A DNA stretch of 64,000 nt. It comes from Frigoribacterium sp. JB110. Its GTDB lineage: Bacteria; Actinomycetota; Actinomycetes; Actinomycetales; Microbacteriaceae. Below, one piece after another: positions 8,407 through 16,999 of this stretch. Position 1 is the stretch's first letter; each line of letters starts with the position of its first letter. Where the stretch lies: positions 1-64,000 of the forward strand of contig NZ_FUIA01000009.1 of NCBI RefSeq assembly GCF_900163665.1, given 5' to 3'. The notes beneath the pieces were generated by a model. That model saw only the letters and a list, made by a program, of their open reading frames with translations. It did not search any database and was not told where the DNA came from. The position numbers and the translations under genes were made by a program.

Positions 8407-9185
8407 TGTCGGCGAAGCAGAGCGGAACGGCGACGAGGCACGAGGGCATCCTCGCCCAGCTGGCCAGGCAGCAGCGCGTGCACGTCTCGGATCTGGCCGC
8501 GCGCTTCGACGTCTCGGAGGAGACGATCCGACGCGATCTCGTCGCCCTCGAGCACAGCGGCGACGCTGTGCGAGTGCACGGCGGCGCGATCGTGCCGACG
8601 GCGGCGGTCGAGCCGGGACAGGTCAGGCCGGCGGTCGATGACGACGGCGTCGTCGGTGCCGTGCTCGGGATGCTGCCGGCATCCGGAAGCATCTACCTCG
8701 CCTCGGGGCCGGTCTCGCACGCCGTTGCGGAGGCACTGCCAGACGCCGCCGATCGCACACTCATCACCTCGTCGATCGAGATCGCACTGCTCGCCGCCAT
8801 CAAGCCGGCGACGGTCGTCTACAACCTCGGGGGCCGCGTGCGCGGCGACGTGCGCTCGGGGGACGCACAGTTCGGCCCGTGGACGAACGAACTGCTCGCC
8901 GAGCTGAGGATCGGAACCGCGGTGATCGAGGTGGGGGTGATGGGTCAGGACGGTGCCGTGCTGGCGCAGACGCCGCAGCAGGCGGAGCAGGTGGAACAGG
9001 CCCTCGAGATCGCGGAGCGGAGAGTGCTCGTGATCACGGGCCGCGGCGGTGAGCCCGGGCTGGCAGTGGCTGCGGGGCTGGCCGATTTCGACGACATCGT
9101 CTCGGTTGCGCAGCTTCCTCGCGATCTCGCGGCGCGGGCCGCTGAAGCCGAGATCCGGGTCGTCGTTCCGGAGGCGGCGGCATGA
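8406..9185 (+). CDS. DeoR-family transcriptional regulator, second in cassette A
   Basis: A 259-residue DeoR protein with the helix-turn-helix at about residues 8-60 (SEETIRRDLVALEHSG, then RVHGGAIV). The effector domain is shorter and more diverged than usual: the sugar-phosphate loop reads LASGPVSHAV in place of the common DSGSTT form, and INHVGAN-type motifs are absent. It may therefore sense another ligand or none. The ATG is chosen by its TGATG overlap with the kinase gene. It is co-transcribed with the importer and kinase, whereas the other DeoR gene of the cassette is divergent. Confidence 0.85.
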   Translation: MSAKQSGTATRHEGILAQLARQQRVHVSDLAARFDVSEETIRRDLVALEHSGDAVRVHGGAIVPTAAVEPGQVRPAVDDDGVVGAVLGMLPASGSIYLASGPVSHAVAEALPDAADRTLITSSIEIALLAAIKPATVVYNLGGRVRGDVRSGDAQFGPWTNELLAELRIGTAVIEVGVMGQDGAVLAQTPQQAEQVEQALEIAERRVLVITGRGGEPGLAVAAGLADFDDIVSVAQLPRDLAARAAEAEIRVVVPEAAA

Positions 9186-9258
9186 TCGGGCCGAGCGACG
9201 CGTCATACGCGATTCGGCGACGTGATCTGCCGGCGCAGCGTGCGGAAGGGGCATCCGG

Positions 9259-10392
9259 ATGACCGGGATCGTGACCGTGACGCTGGCCCCGGCGATCGAC
9301 CTCACGTATCAGGCGGACGCCGTCGTTCCCGGGGGCGTGAACCGCGCCAGCGCGTGGACCCGCGAACTCAGCGGCAAGGGCGTGAACGTCTCGCACGCTG
9401 TGGCGCTGTCGGGCACGTGCACGGTCGCCGTGCTGCCGATGGGCGAGGCGGACGCGCGCGAAGCGGAAGCGAGATGGCTGCGGCCGGTCGCGGCGCGCGA
9501 GCGCACGCGCGTGAACGTGACGATGGCCACCGCCGATGGCGTGACGACGAAGCTGAACGCGCCGACGAGCCCGCTCTCGCCCGGCGAGGTGGAGGCGGTG
9601 CTCGGCGAGACCGTCAGTCAGGTGCGAGCGATCGGCGCGGAGTGGATCGTGCTGGCCGGCTCGGTGCCCCCGCTCGCCGCGGATGGCGATGACGTGCCGG
9701 ATGGCGGCTCTGTCGACCTGTGCCGTCTGATCGATGCGCTCGCCGCGGAGACCGACGCGCGCATCGCGGTCGACACCAGCGGCGACCCGCTCGCCCAGGT
9801 GTTCGCAAGCTCGCTCGACAAGGTCGCGCTGGTGAAGCCGAACACGCACGAGCTCGCCGCGGCGACGGGGCTGCCGCTGCGCACACTCGGTGAGGTGCGC
9901 AGCGCCGCGCTCCGGCTGATCGAGCGCGGCTGCGAGACCGTGTACGTCTCGATGGGCGAGGACGGGGCCCTCGCCGTCACGCGCGACGGCTCGTGGTGGG
10001 CCCGCGCCGTCCCCGCCGCGATCATCAACTCCACCGGCGCGGGCGATGCCTCTCTCGCCGGCTTCCTCGTACACGCTCTCGGCGCCGCGCCAGGCTCGCG
10101 AGATGCGCACCTTTCGTCGAGATGCGCCGATATTGACGCCGATTTGTCGAAAAAGTACGCTTCTCGCGAGCCGGATGGGCCGGAGCAGGGGCCGGATGTG
10201 CCGGTGGCAGGGGGACCGGATGGCCCGCGCGCAGCCATCGACGTGGCGGCCGCCATCGCGGGGGCCGCCCGCTTCGGGGCGCTGTCCGTGTCTCAGGCGG
10301 GAACCCTGCTGCGCGACCCGGCCTCGGCACCCCAGGCCACCGTCGTCGCAGAGCCGGACGGCGACATCCGATTGGCTGACCCGGCGGGGTAG
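9259..10392 (+). CDS. PfkB-family 1-phosphofructokinase/tagatose-6-phosphate kinase-like protein with repeat-derived insertion
   Basis: A ribokinase-fold kinase of the FruK/LacC group, acting on a ketose phosphate. TLAPAIDLTYQ opens the protein, ELSGKGVN near 33-40 binds substrate, KPNTHEL is present, and STGAGDASLAGF at about 258-269 holds the catalytic Asp. At 377 residues it is some 60 longer than relatives. Most of the excess lies between about 279 and 323, right after the GAGD helix, and its DNA is a palindromic repeat (10093-10172) found elsewhere only between genes. A second short insertion of about 10 residues follows AGSVPP near 137. The gene ends cassette A; the TGATG-linked genes upstream lie 73 bases away. 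Confidence 0.85.
   Translation: MTGIVTVTLAPAIDLTYQADAVVPGGVNRASAWTRELSGKGVNVSHAVALSGTCTVAVLPMGEADAREAEARWLRPVAARERTRVNVTMATADGVTTKLNAPTSPLSPGEVEAVLGETVSQVRAIGAEWIVLAGSVPPLAADGDDVPDGGSVDLCRLIDALAAETDARIAVDTSGDPLAQVFASSLDKVALVKPNTHELAAATGLPLRTLGEVRSAALRLIERGCETVYVSMGEDGALAVTRDGSWWARAVPAAIINSTGAGDASLAGFLVHALGAAPGSRDAHLSSRCADIDADLSKKYASREPDGPEQGPDVPVAGGPDGPRAAIDVAAAIAGAARFGALSVSQAGTLLRDPASAPQATVVAEPDGDIRLADPAG
10093..10172 (+). repeat. Family-1 palindromic repeat inside a coding sequence
   Basis: An 80-base imperfect palindrome: GGCTCGCGAGATGCGCACC at the left pairs with the complement of GTACGCTTCTCGCGAGCC at the right, and a second direct copy GTCGAGATGCGCCG follows the left arm. The layout and bases match the intergenic copies at 45372, 46518 and (reversed) 47258. 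It is read through in frame by the PfkB kinase gene and encodes about 27 residues. Confidence 0.85.
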
Positions 10393-10401
10393 GCGAATCG
10401 C

Positions 10402-10477
10402 GAACGTACCTCGTGTGATCGAGCGTATGCCTCAGATCCGGATGTCAGGGGCACATTCGATCACAAGAGGTACGTTC
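10402..10477. terminator. Bidirectional terminator-like hairpin
   Basis: Arms at 10402-10423 and 10456-10477 (GAACGTACCTCGTGTGATC and near-complement) pair over 20 of 22 bases around a 32-base loop. It lies between the ends of the plus-strand kinase gene and the minus-strand LacI gene, the usual place for a shared terminator. The right arm reaches the LacI stop codon. Confidence 0.65.
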
Positions 10478-11519
10478 AGCGCGGTGCGGGTGTGCTGCCC
10501 CGCACGACCAAGTGCATCGGGATGAGCGCATGCTCGCGAGCCGGCTCGGCGGGGGACTCGAAGCGCTCGAGTGCCCGCTCTGCGGCGCGGCGGCCGAGCT
10601 CCGCGGGGTCCTGCGCCATCACGGTGACCGCGGGGGTCAGCGCGTGCGCCATCGGGAAGTCGCCGATGCCGACGAACGCGAGCCCTGCGCGCTTCAGCGG
10701 CTCGAAGGCGCGCATCGTGACGCGGGCGTTCGCGGTGACGGCCGCGGTCGGCGGTTCGGGCAGCGCCCGCATCCGGGCGATCGCCGCCGCGGCCGATTCG
10801 GGGTCCGTCGCCTCGAGCGAGACGAGGTCGTGCCGGGGATGCTCGGAGGCGCCCGTCGTGTCGCCTGCGCGGTCCGCGTCATCCGACGCGTCTCCGGGCT
10901 CGATCCCCGCATCGCGCAGCCCGAGCCGCCACCCGTCGCGACGGCGTTGGGTGCTCGGCGGATGCACGCGGTCGGCGAGGAACGCGATGCGCCGATGGCC
11001 GCGTGAGACGAGATGCTCCACGGCCCGCCGTGCACCGTCGACGTCGTCCTCGCGCAGCTCCTCCGCCTCGACGCCGCGCGCCGGTCGGTCGACGAACTCG
11101 ATCGGCGTGTGCTCCAGCCACGGCTCCAACCACGACTGATCCTCCGCGACCGGCGCGAGGATCAGCCCCATCAGCTGCGCTTTCAGCAGAGCCTCGATCA
11201 CGTCGCGTTCCCGCTCCGGATCGTCGCCGATGCTGGCGACCAGCGTGGTCACGCCCGCCGGCGCGCACACGGTCTCGACCGACCGCACGATCGCGGAGAA
11301 GAACGGGTCGCCGACATCCGGAATCGCCACGCCGACCGACTGTGATCGCCCGTGCCGGAACGTGCGCGCGAGAACGTTCGGCACATAGCCGGTCTCGCGC
11401 ATGGCGCGCTCGACGCGGTCGCGGGTCTCCGGCCGCACGTGCGGGTCGGCGTTGAACACGCGCGACACCGTCTTCGCGCTCACCCCCGCGTGCGAGGCCA
11501 CATCCTGCATCGTCGACAT
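10476..11519 (-). CDS. LacI-family transcriptional regulator, cassette B
   Basis: A 347-residue repressor. The N-terminal helix-turn-helix reads MQDVASHAGVSAKTVSRVFN at residues 4-23, followed by the hinge NVLARTFRHGRSQSVGVAIP. The periplasmic-binding-like effector domain includes GVAIPDVGDPFFS and VGIGDFPMAHALTP. An unusual acidic stretch at about 205-235 (rich in D, G and A) interrupts the effector domain and is not usual for the family. It lies at the distal end of the minus-strand cassette B operon, so that operon is the natural target. The palindromes at 13975 and 18838 are the candidate sites. Confidence 0.88.
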   Translation of the reverse strand: MSTMQDVASHAGVSAKTVSRVFNADPHVRPETRDRVERAMRETGYVPNVLARTFRHGRSQSVGVAIPDVGDPFFSAIVRSVETVCAPAGVTTLVASIGDDPERERDVIEALLKAQLMGLILAPVAEDQSWLEPWLEHTPIEFVDRPARGVEAEELREDDVDGARRAVEHLVSRGHRRIAFLADRVHPPSTQRRRDGWRLGLRDAGIEPGDASDDADRAGDTTGASEHPRHDLVSLEATDPESAAAAIARMRALPEPPTAAVTANARVTMRAFEPLKRAGLAFVGIGDFPMAHALTPAVTVMAQDPAELGRRAAERALERFESPAEPAREHALIPMHLVVRGSTPAPR

Positions 11520-11639
11520 CTTGCGCTCACCCTATCCGTGCATCGCGTCGCCAGAGGAACGCCTCTCCCGAGGGACCCGGTCGTACGCGGTGAGCGAGCT
11601 GGCCCGCTCGGGAACGGAGCGGCCGCTCGCGTCACCGCG

Positions 11640-12533
11640 TCACCGCGCGGCCAGCTCCTCGTCGATCACCGCGGCCAGCTCTGCAGCCCGCACGGCGGCG
11701 ACGCCGGTGAGCCGTTCCTCGCGCTCGTCGGCTGACGTCGACAGGCAGTCCTTCCACAGCGAGCGGCCGGCCATCGCGCCCGCGCTGCCGTGGCGCACAG
11801 CGGTGCGCACCTGGCCGACGAACGTGGCGTGATCGACGCCGGCCGACAGAACCGCCCACGGCACGCCCTGCGCGGCCGCATGCACGGCATCCGACGCCTC
11901 GGCCGACCCAGGGTACGGGATCTTCAGCACCTTCACGCCCTGCTCGACGCAGATCCTCGTCGCATCCTCGATCAGCCCGCCGAACGCGGCAGCGTAGTCC
12001 TCCTCGCTCTCACCTGGCAGACGGTAGGTGAGGATCTCGACGATCAGCAGCACGCCCTCGTCGTTCGCGGCGGTGACGAGATCCCGGATGGCCGTGACGA
12101 CTTCTTCCTCAGCGTCGCCGCGATCGGGGCGCAGGTAGAAGAGCATCTTGACCGCATCGCCGCCCAGCTCGCGCACCCGGCGCGGCGACATGCCGTCGAT
12201 GTATCGGGTGCGGCGCAGCCCCTCGTCCGTCTCGGCGAATCCGCTCGCGTCGAGCGCGACGACCAGGCCGGTCTCCGGCGCGATCACGCCGTCGTCGACG
12301 ATCTCGGGCAGCGCGGTCTCCGGGTCGAGCAGGATCGCGGGGGCGCGGTTGCCGAGGTGGCGCACCAGGTCGGATTTGGCGGCGGCCAGACCCGCGCGGT
12401 CGACCGTCTGCGGGTCGTCGGTCATGACCTTCTTCATGCTGTTGCGCTGGTCGGCGGCGACGATCAGCATGCCGCCGCCCGGCGTGGTCAACCTGCTCAG
12501 GGCGCGGCGTTCCAGTGTGGTCAGCTCGTTCAT
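11640..12533 (-). CDS. Class I aldolase of the LacD/YihT family
   Basis: A Schiff-base aldolase (297 residues) related to tagatose-1,6-bisphosphate aldolase LacD and the sulfofructose-phosphate aldolase YihT. Visible family segments are LIVAADQRNSMKK near the N-terminus, AVKMLFYLRPD, KVLKIPYPG (probably the lysine-bearing strand) and WAVLSAGVDHATF with GAMAGRSLWKD at the end. I chose the ATG at 12533 because AAGGAG precedes it; an in-frame ATG 15 bases upstream lacks a site. It lies downstream of the FGGY kinase gene in the same operon and would cleave the phosphorylated ketose into trioses. Confidence 0.82.
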   Translation of the reverse strand: MNELTTLERRALSRLTTPGGGMLIVAADQRNSMKKVMTDDPQTVDRAGLAAAKSDLVRHLGNRAPAILLDPETALPEIVDDGVIAPETGLVVALDASGFAETDEGLRRTRYIDGMSPRRVRELGGDAVKMLFYLRPDRGDAEEEVVTAIRDLVTAANDEGVLLIVEILTYRLPGESEEDYAAAFGGLIEDATRICVEQGVKVLKIPYPGSAEASDAVHAAAQGVPWAVLSAGVDHATFVGQVRTAVRHGSAGAMAGRSLWKDCLSTSADEREERLTGVAAVRAAELAAVIDEELAAR

Positions 12534-12591
12534 GGGGCTCCTTCTCATGGGGTGGTTCCGGCGAGTCCGGATGTGCGGTGTACGTCGGGCG

Positions 12592-13929
12592 TCAGGGTGT
12601 GAGGGTGGATCGGAGGGCGCGAGCGGCGATCAGCGCCGCTCCGTATGCGGTGTCCTGTTCGCGCTCGCTCACCCGCAGGTCAGGCAGTACGGCGCTGCGG
12701 GCGCGACGCACGCTGCGCATCGACGACCAGCCGCCGGTGAGCAGCGCCGACGTCGCCTGCGGCACCTCGCGGTCGATGGCGTCGATGAGCAGCCGGATCT
12801 CGTCGTTGCTGTGGCGCAGGATCGCCTCGAACACGACCGCCGGCGTGGCGTCGTCGGCGAGCGCGTTCAGGCGCAGGGCACCGTCGTCGTTGCGCGCCCC
12901 TGAGACCTCGACGGCCGGCAGCGGGCCGTTGATGCGCATCACCTCGGCGTCCAGCGCGTCGCGCGCCTGCGCGCCGGAGATGCCGAACAGCCGCAGTGCT
13001 CTTCGCAGCAGCAGACCGGTCTTCACCCCCGCGACGAGAGCCCAGCGGCCGGGGATCACGTGCGGCACGACGTTGATCAGGCGCTCGGCGAGCCTCGCTC
13101 GCGCCGCCAGGTCGAGCGGGGTGTCGAGCACGCGCAGCAGCACCTCGGCCGTGCCGAGCGACACGTCGTAGCGGTCGGCGGCGACGCCCGCTCCGGCGGA
13201 GGCTACGAGGTGGTCGTGCCCCGCCACGGTGACGATCGCGCCGCGGAAGGCGTCGGGCACCCACGCGGCCTCGGCTGTGCCGGATGGGGTGCCAGCGTCG
13301 ACGACGGGCGGGAGCAGAGTCTCATCCGTGCCGAGATGCGCGAGCATCTCCGGCCACGCGCGCCCGGTGTCCTGATCGATCAGACCCGTGCGGCCGAGCA
13401 GAGAGCGCTCGGCGACGAGCTCTCCGCCGAGCAGGTGCGCCGCCCACTCCGGCACGCTCGAGAATCGTGCGCCGGCGAGAGAGATGCCCTCGTCGCGGCG
13501 GTAGGCGATCTTGGTCGTGGTCACCTGAACGCCGAGGGGGATGCCGCACCTGCCGGCGAACTCCGCTGCGATCAGGGCAGGCACACGGCCGAGCTGATCG
13601 GCTCCGCGCGGATCGAACCACGCCGGCGCCGGTGCGAGGGGTGCCCCATTGCGGCCCACCAAGAAGCCGGACTCGCCCATCCCCGTCGTCGCCAGCGCGT
13701 CGACGCGCTCGCCGGGGCGCAGCTCGGCGAGACGGGCGGACGCGCGCGTCAGCAGCTCCTCGAGCGCGGTGCGCAGGGCAGCCGACTCCAGATCGGTTGT
13801 GCCGTTCGGACCGGACGTCCACGGCGTCGGAATCTGCTCGCGCAGCACCTCGTCATCCGGCGCATCCGTCGAAGAGATGAGCACCTTGATGCCGGTGCTG
13901 CCGATGTCGAGACCGGCCATGAGGCTCAT
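12592..13929 (-). CDS. FGGY-family carbohydrate kinase, cassette B
   Basis: A 445-residue sugar kinase. GLDIGSTGIKVLIS at residues 5-18 is the phosphate-1 motif, TGMGESGF lies near 80, and GHDHLVASAGAG near 230 is the phosphate-2 region. The C-terminal LTGGWSSMRSVRRAR is the FGGY signature. The protein is about 50 residues shorter than xylulokinase. Starts at 13929 and 13920 are both possible; the frame stays open to 14319, but that stretch overlaps the SDR gene and lacks kinase sequence. A perfect 18-base palindrome lies 46 bases before the start, so the kinase-aldolase pair may have its own regulated promoter. Confidence 0.83.
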   Translation of the reverse strand: MSLMAGLDIGSTGIKVLISSTDAPDDEVLREQIPTPWTSGPNGTTDLESAALRTALEELLTRASARLAELRPGERVDALATTGMGESGFLVGRNGAPLAPAPAWFDPRGADQLGRVPALIAAEFAGRCGIPLGVQVTTTKIAYRRDEGISLAGARFSSVPEWAAHLLGGELVAERSLLGRTGLIDQDTGRAWPEMLAHLGTDETLLPPVVDAGTPSGTAEAAWVPDAFRGAIVTVAGHDHLVASAGAGVAADRYDVSLGTAEVLLRVLDTPLDLAARARLAERLINVVPHVIPGRWALVAGVKTGLLLRRALRLFGISGAQARDALDAEVMRINGPLPAVEVSGARNDDGALRLNALADDATPAVVFEAILRHSNDEIRLLIDAIDREVPQATSALLTGGWSSMRSVRRARSAVLPDLRVSEREQDTAYGAALIAARALRSTLTP

Positions 13930-13974
13930 GAGGTCACCACCGATCCGGATGCCTCCGCGCAGGAGGGGCTCAGG

Positions 13975-13992
13975 CATGTCATCGATGACATG
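13975..13992. promoter_or_regulatory. LacI-type operator, type A site 1
   Basis: A perfect 18-base palindrome CATGTCATCGATGACATG with a CG centre, the layout of LacI-family operators. It sits between the SDR stop and the kinase start. It shares the ATGWCATCGATGWCAT pattern with sites at 18838 and 31094. Confidence 0.6.
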
Positions 13993-14027
13993 CGGGTAGG
14001 AACGAGTGAGTCGCGGGGCGCCATCGC

Positions 14028-14756
14028 TCAGATGTCCTGGTCGGTGGGCAGGATCACGACGTCGCGCAGAGTGACGTGGCGCGGACGGGTGAGCATGTAG
14101 TCGATCGCATCGGCGACGTCGTCGCTGGTGATGCCCGTGCGGTCGGCGACCTTCTCCGCGACGCGGTCGGTCTCGTTCTCCTGATAGCCCCACAGCTCGT
14201 TGAGCACGACGCCAGGCGCGATCGCACCCATCCGGACGCCCGTGCCGACGAGCTGCTGGCGCACCGCGTGGGTGAACGCCTGCATGGCGTGTTTGGTGGG
14301 GGAGTACACCGGTTCCCACTGCACGTCGATGTGCCCGGCGACCGAGCTGGTGACGACGACGTCGCCCGTGCCATGGGCCACGAGGTGGGGAAGCGCCCCG
14401 CGCACCGTGGTCATCACACCGGTGACGTTGGCCTGCACAGTCGCGGCGATCTCGTCGTAGCTGGCGGTGAGGAAGTCGCCGCCGAGATACAGCCCCGCAT
14501 TGGCGAGCACGATGTCGAGACGGCCGAACCGCTCCGTCGCGGTGCGCACCGCGAGCTCGATCGTGGCGCCGTCTGCGACGTCGCCCTCGACGACCGCCGA
14601 CTCGGATGTGAGGGAGGCCGCCACCGGCTCGAGGCGTGCGGCCGAGCGGCCGACGAGCACCGTGCGCACGCCGCGGTCGGCGAGTCGGCGTGCGGCGGCG
14701 CGCCCGATGCCCGAGCTGGCGCCGGTGATGATCGCGACCTGTCCGTCGATGGTCAT
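14028..14756 (-). CDS. SDR-family oxidoreductase, cassette B
   Basis: A 242-residue short-chain dehydrogenase. TGASSGIG at residues 11-18 binds NAD(P), ANAG follows, and SSVAG then YSPTK give the catalytic Ser, Tyr and Lys. It is closest in form to the YdfG/serine-dehydrogenase-like classical SDRs, and probably interconverts a polyol or sugar acid with a ketose in this pathway. It lies between the binding-protein gene and the kinase gene of the operon. Its RBS (AAGGAG, seen as ctcctt just after the start on the plus strand) is good. The true substrate is unknown. Confidence 0.83.
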   Translation of the reverse strand: MTIDGQVAIITGASSGIGRAAARRLADRGVRTVLVGRSAARLEPVAASLTSESAVVEGDVADGATIELAVRTATERFGRLDIVLANAGLYLGGDFLTASYDEIAATVQANVTGVMTTVRGALPHLVAHGTGDVVVTSSVAGHIDVQWEPVYSPTKHAMQAFTHAVRQQLVGTGVRMGAIAPGVVLNELWGYQENETDRVAEKVADRTGITSDDVADAIDYMLTRPRHVTLRDVVILPTDQDI

Positions 14757-14781
14757 GGTTTCTCCTTCGAATCAGCGTGGG

Positions 14782-14822
14782 TCCGGTGGGCGCCGCGCGA
14801 GGCGCAGGCGACGCCCACCGGA
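14782..14822. terminator. Attenuating hairpin after the binding-protein gene
   Basis: TCCGGTGGGCG pairs perfectly with CGCCCACCGGA (11 base pairs, 19-base loop) 10 bases past the stop of the minus-strand binding-protein gene. It has the same place and likely role as the hairpin at 5015-5044. Confidence 0.6.
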
Positions 14823-14832
14823 GTCGGAACGA

Positions 14833-15822
14833 TCAGCAGGTCGACTGGTAGACGGCTTCGCCGCCTTCGCCATCGATGTTGTCCTGCGTGATGACGGTGA
14901 ACCCGGTCTGGATCTCCGCCGTCGTCTCCTCGCCGTCGAGAGCGGCGACGGCCTGCTCGACCGCCTGCTCGCCGATCGACGCGGGCTCCTGGGCGACGAG
15001 CGCCTGCACGATGCCGTCGCGCAGCTGCTCCACCTGGGCGGGGCCCGCGTCGAAGCCGACGACGGTGACGTCGTCGCGGCCGGCCTGCTGCACACCGGTC
15101 GCCGTGCCCTCGGCTGCGAACAGGTTCGCGGCGAAGATGCCGACGAGGTCCTTGTCACGCTGCAGCGCGGCCGTCACGATTCGGGCGGCCTCATCTGGCT
15201 GATTGTGGCTGTACTCGATGCCGACCGATTCGAACTTGTCGTTCTCGGCGACGGCGGCCTCGAAGCCCTCGGCACGAGCATCCGACGTGGTGATGCCGGG
15301 GTCGATGGAGACGACGAGCACCTTTCCGCCCTCGGGGTGGGCCTCCTCGATCGCCGCGAAGGCGGCCTCGCCCCCGCCGTAGTTGTCGCTCGCGATGGCG
15401 GATGCCGCGAACGACGGGTCCTCCACCGTGGTGTCGACGAGCACGACCTCGACGCCGGAGTTCGCCGCAGCCTCGATGGGCGCCTGCATGGCCGACTGAT
15501 CCGTCGCGGCGATGAGCAGAGCATCCGGGCTCGAGGCGACAACCGAGTCGACGAGCGGCTTCTGCAGGGCGGGGTCGAACTGCTTCGCGCCCTGCGTGTC
15601 GACCGAGACGCCGAGCTCTTCGGCTTTCGCCTCGACGCCGCACTGCATCGAGATGTAGAACTCGTCGCCGGCGACGCCCTGTACGAACGCCAGTTCGTAG
15701 CCGCCGTCGCCGTCTCCGCCGGCATCGCCGCCGGATCCGCCGTCGCCTGACGAGCATCCGGCGAGGGCGAGAGCGCCGACCGCTCCGATTGCTGTGATGG
15801 ACAGTGCCTTGGACCACTTCAT
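14833..15822 (-). CDS. CUT2 sugar ABC transporter substrate-binding lipoprotein (FrcB/RbsB type)
   Basis: A type I periplasmic-binding-fold protein (329 residues) that captures a monosaccharide outside the cell. The lipoprotein signal ends ALALAGC at Cys23 and is followed by a Gly/Asp-rich tether to about residue 42. The family segments AFVQGVAGDEFY, LLIAATDQSAM and TVVGFDAGPAQVE are visible. AAGGAGG lies before the start. It is transcribed before the SDR and after the permease and ATPase genes, an order (ATPase, permease, binding protein) reversed from rbs operons. The final YQSTC end leaves a free C-terminal cysteine. Confidence 0.88.
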   Translation of the reverse strand: MKWSKALSITAIGAVGALALAGCSSGDGGSGGDAGGDGDGGYELAFVQGVAGDEFYISMQCGVEAKAEELGVSVDTQGAKQFDPALQKPLVDSVVASSPDALLIAATDQSAMQAPIEAAANSGVEVVLVDTTVEDPSFAASAIASDNYGGGEAAFAAIEEAHPEGGKVLVVSIDPGITTSDARAEGFEAAVAENDKFESVGIEYSHNQPDEAARIVTAALQRDKDLVGIFAANLFAAEGTATGVQQAGRDDVTVVGFDAGPAQVEQLRDGIVQALVAQEPASIGEQAVEQAVAALDGEETTAEIQTGFTVITQDNIDGEGGEAVYQSTC

Positions 15823-15910
15823 CGTGTCCTCCTTGTTGGTGAAAGGTGAGGGATATGGGCTGTTGGGGGCTGTGGCGGGCGCCCGCGTTCGCGGCGGAGG
15901 CCCGCCTGGC

Positions 15911-16999
15911 TCATCCGCGTCTGCGGGCGAACAGGTGCTTCCAGACGCTGACGTCGCCGCCGCGGGACGCCTGTGCGCGACGCACCTGGTCGACGTACAC
16001 GGCGACGATGAGCACGGCGCCGACGGCGACCTGCTGCCAGAAGGGCTGCACGCCGAGGATGACGAAGCCGTTCTGCAGCACGGCGGGGATGAACAGGCCG
16101 ACGATCGAACCGATGATCGTGCCGATCCCGCCGAACAGCGAGGTGCCTCCGATGACCACCGCGGTGATCACGTTCAGGTTGGTCTCGGTCTGACCGGCGA
16201 TCGCCGTCGTGGAGAACTGCGCCAGCGACATGATCCCGGCAAGGCCCGCGAGTCCGCCGGTGAGGGCGTACACCGCGATCAGCCGACGGTCGACCTTGAC
16301 GCCGACCCGCCTGGCCGACTCCTCGTTCGAGCCGACGGCGTAGGTGTGCAGGCCGAATCGCGTCCGATGCAGCACGATCGCTCCGATGACGATCACGACG
16401 AGTGCGATGACCGAGATGATCGGGATCGTGCCGAAGACGTTGCCGTAGCCGATGGACTCCGTGAGCACCTGAGGCACCTCGCGGATGTCGACGCCGCCTG
16501 TGAGGATCTGTGCGAGGCCGAGCGCGATCCCCATCGTGCCCAGCGTCACGATCAGCGGCGGCACCTTCAGCTTCGCGATCACGAAGCCGTTGAAGAAGCC
16601 CCAGAACAGGCCGGCGGCGATCGAGACCACGATCCCGACGATGGCGGTTCCCCAGCCGTCGCCGCCGATCGTGCGCATGGCGATCGCCGCGGCGACGCCG
16701 GAGAAGACCAGGACGGAGCCGATCGACAGGTCGATTCCGCTGGTGATGATCACGAATGTGATCCCGACGGCGAGGACGGCGAGGATCGATGCGTTCTGGA
16801 TGATCAGGCGCACATTGCCCCAGTGCGGGAACGTGTCAGGCGCCATGACCGAGAAGACCACGACGATCGCGATCAGCACGATCAGGATCTGCAGCCACTG
16901 GGTGCGCGCGAGCCGCGCGAACAGGGTCTCCTTCGCATCGACCCCCGCGATCGCGGTGGTCTCCGGGCCCATCTTCGGTGTTCTGGCGTCGAGGCTCAT
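15911..16999 (-). CDS. CUT2 sugar ABC transporter permease (FrcC/RbsC type)
   Basis: A 362-residue inner-membrane permease with about nine or ten hydrophobic segments beginning at residue 36 after a hydrophilic N-terminus. The motif TSGIDLSIGSVL and the later GLHTYAVGSNEESARRVGV and AVVIGGTSLFGG are signatures of the RbsC family. Its ATG overlaps the ATPase stop (16996-16999). With the ATPase at 16996 and the binding protein at 14833 it forms a complete importer. Confidence 0.9.
   Translation of the reverse strand: MSLDARTPKMGPETTAIAGVDAKETLFARLARTQWLQILIVLIAIVVVFSVMAPDTFPHWGNVRLIIQNASILAVLAVGITFVIITSGIDLSIGSVLVFSGVAAAIAMRTIGGDGWGTAIVGIVVSIAAGLFWGFFNGFVIAKLKVPPLIVTLGTMGIALGLAQILTGGVDIREVPQVLTESIGYGNVFGTIPIISVIALVVIVIGAIVLHRTRFGLHTYAVGSNEESARRVGVKVDRRLIAVYALTGGLAGLAGIMSLAQFSTTAIAGQTETNLNVITAVVIGGTSLFGGIGTIIGSIVGLFIPAVLQNGFVILGVQPFWQQVAVGAVLIVAVYVDQVRRAQASRGGDVSVWKHLFARRRG

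Noticed and set aside
12592..14319. A longer FGGY kinase starting at 14319
   Set aside because: The extra 130 residues are antisense-like and overlap the SDR gene; the kinase phosphate motif begins right after the ATG at 13929.
11640..15822. A sulfoquinovose pathway, suggested by the YihT-like aldolase
   Set aside because: There is no YihS-type isomerase, PfkB-type YihV kinase, YihU-like reductase or YihQ sulfoquinovosidase. The LacD/YihT fold also serves other ketose phosphates.
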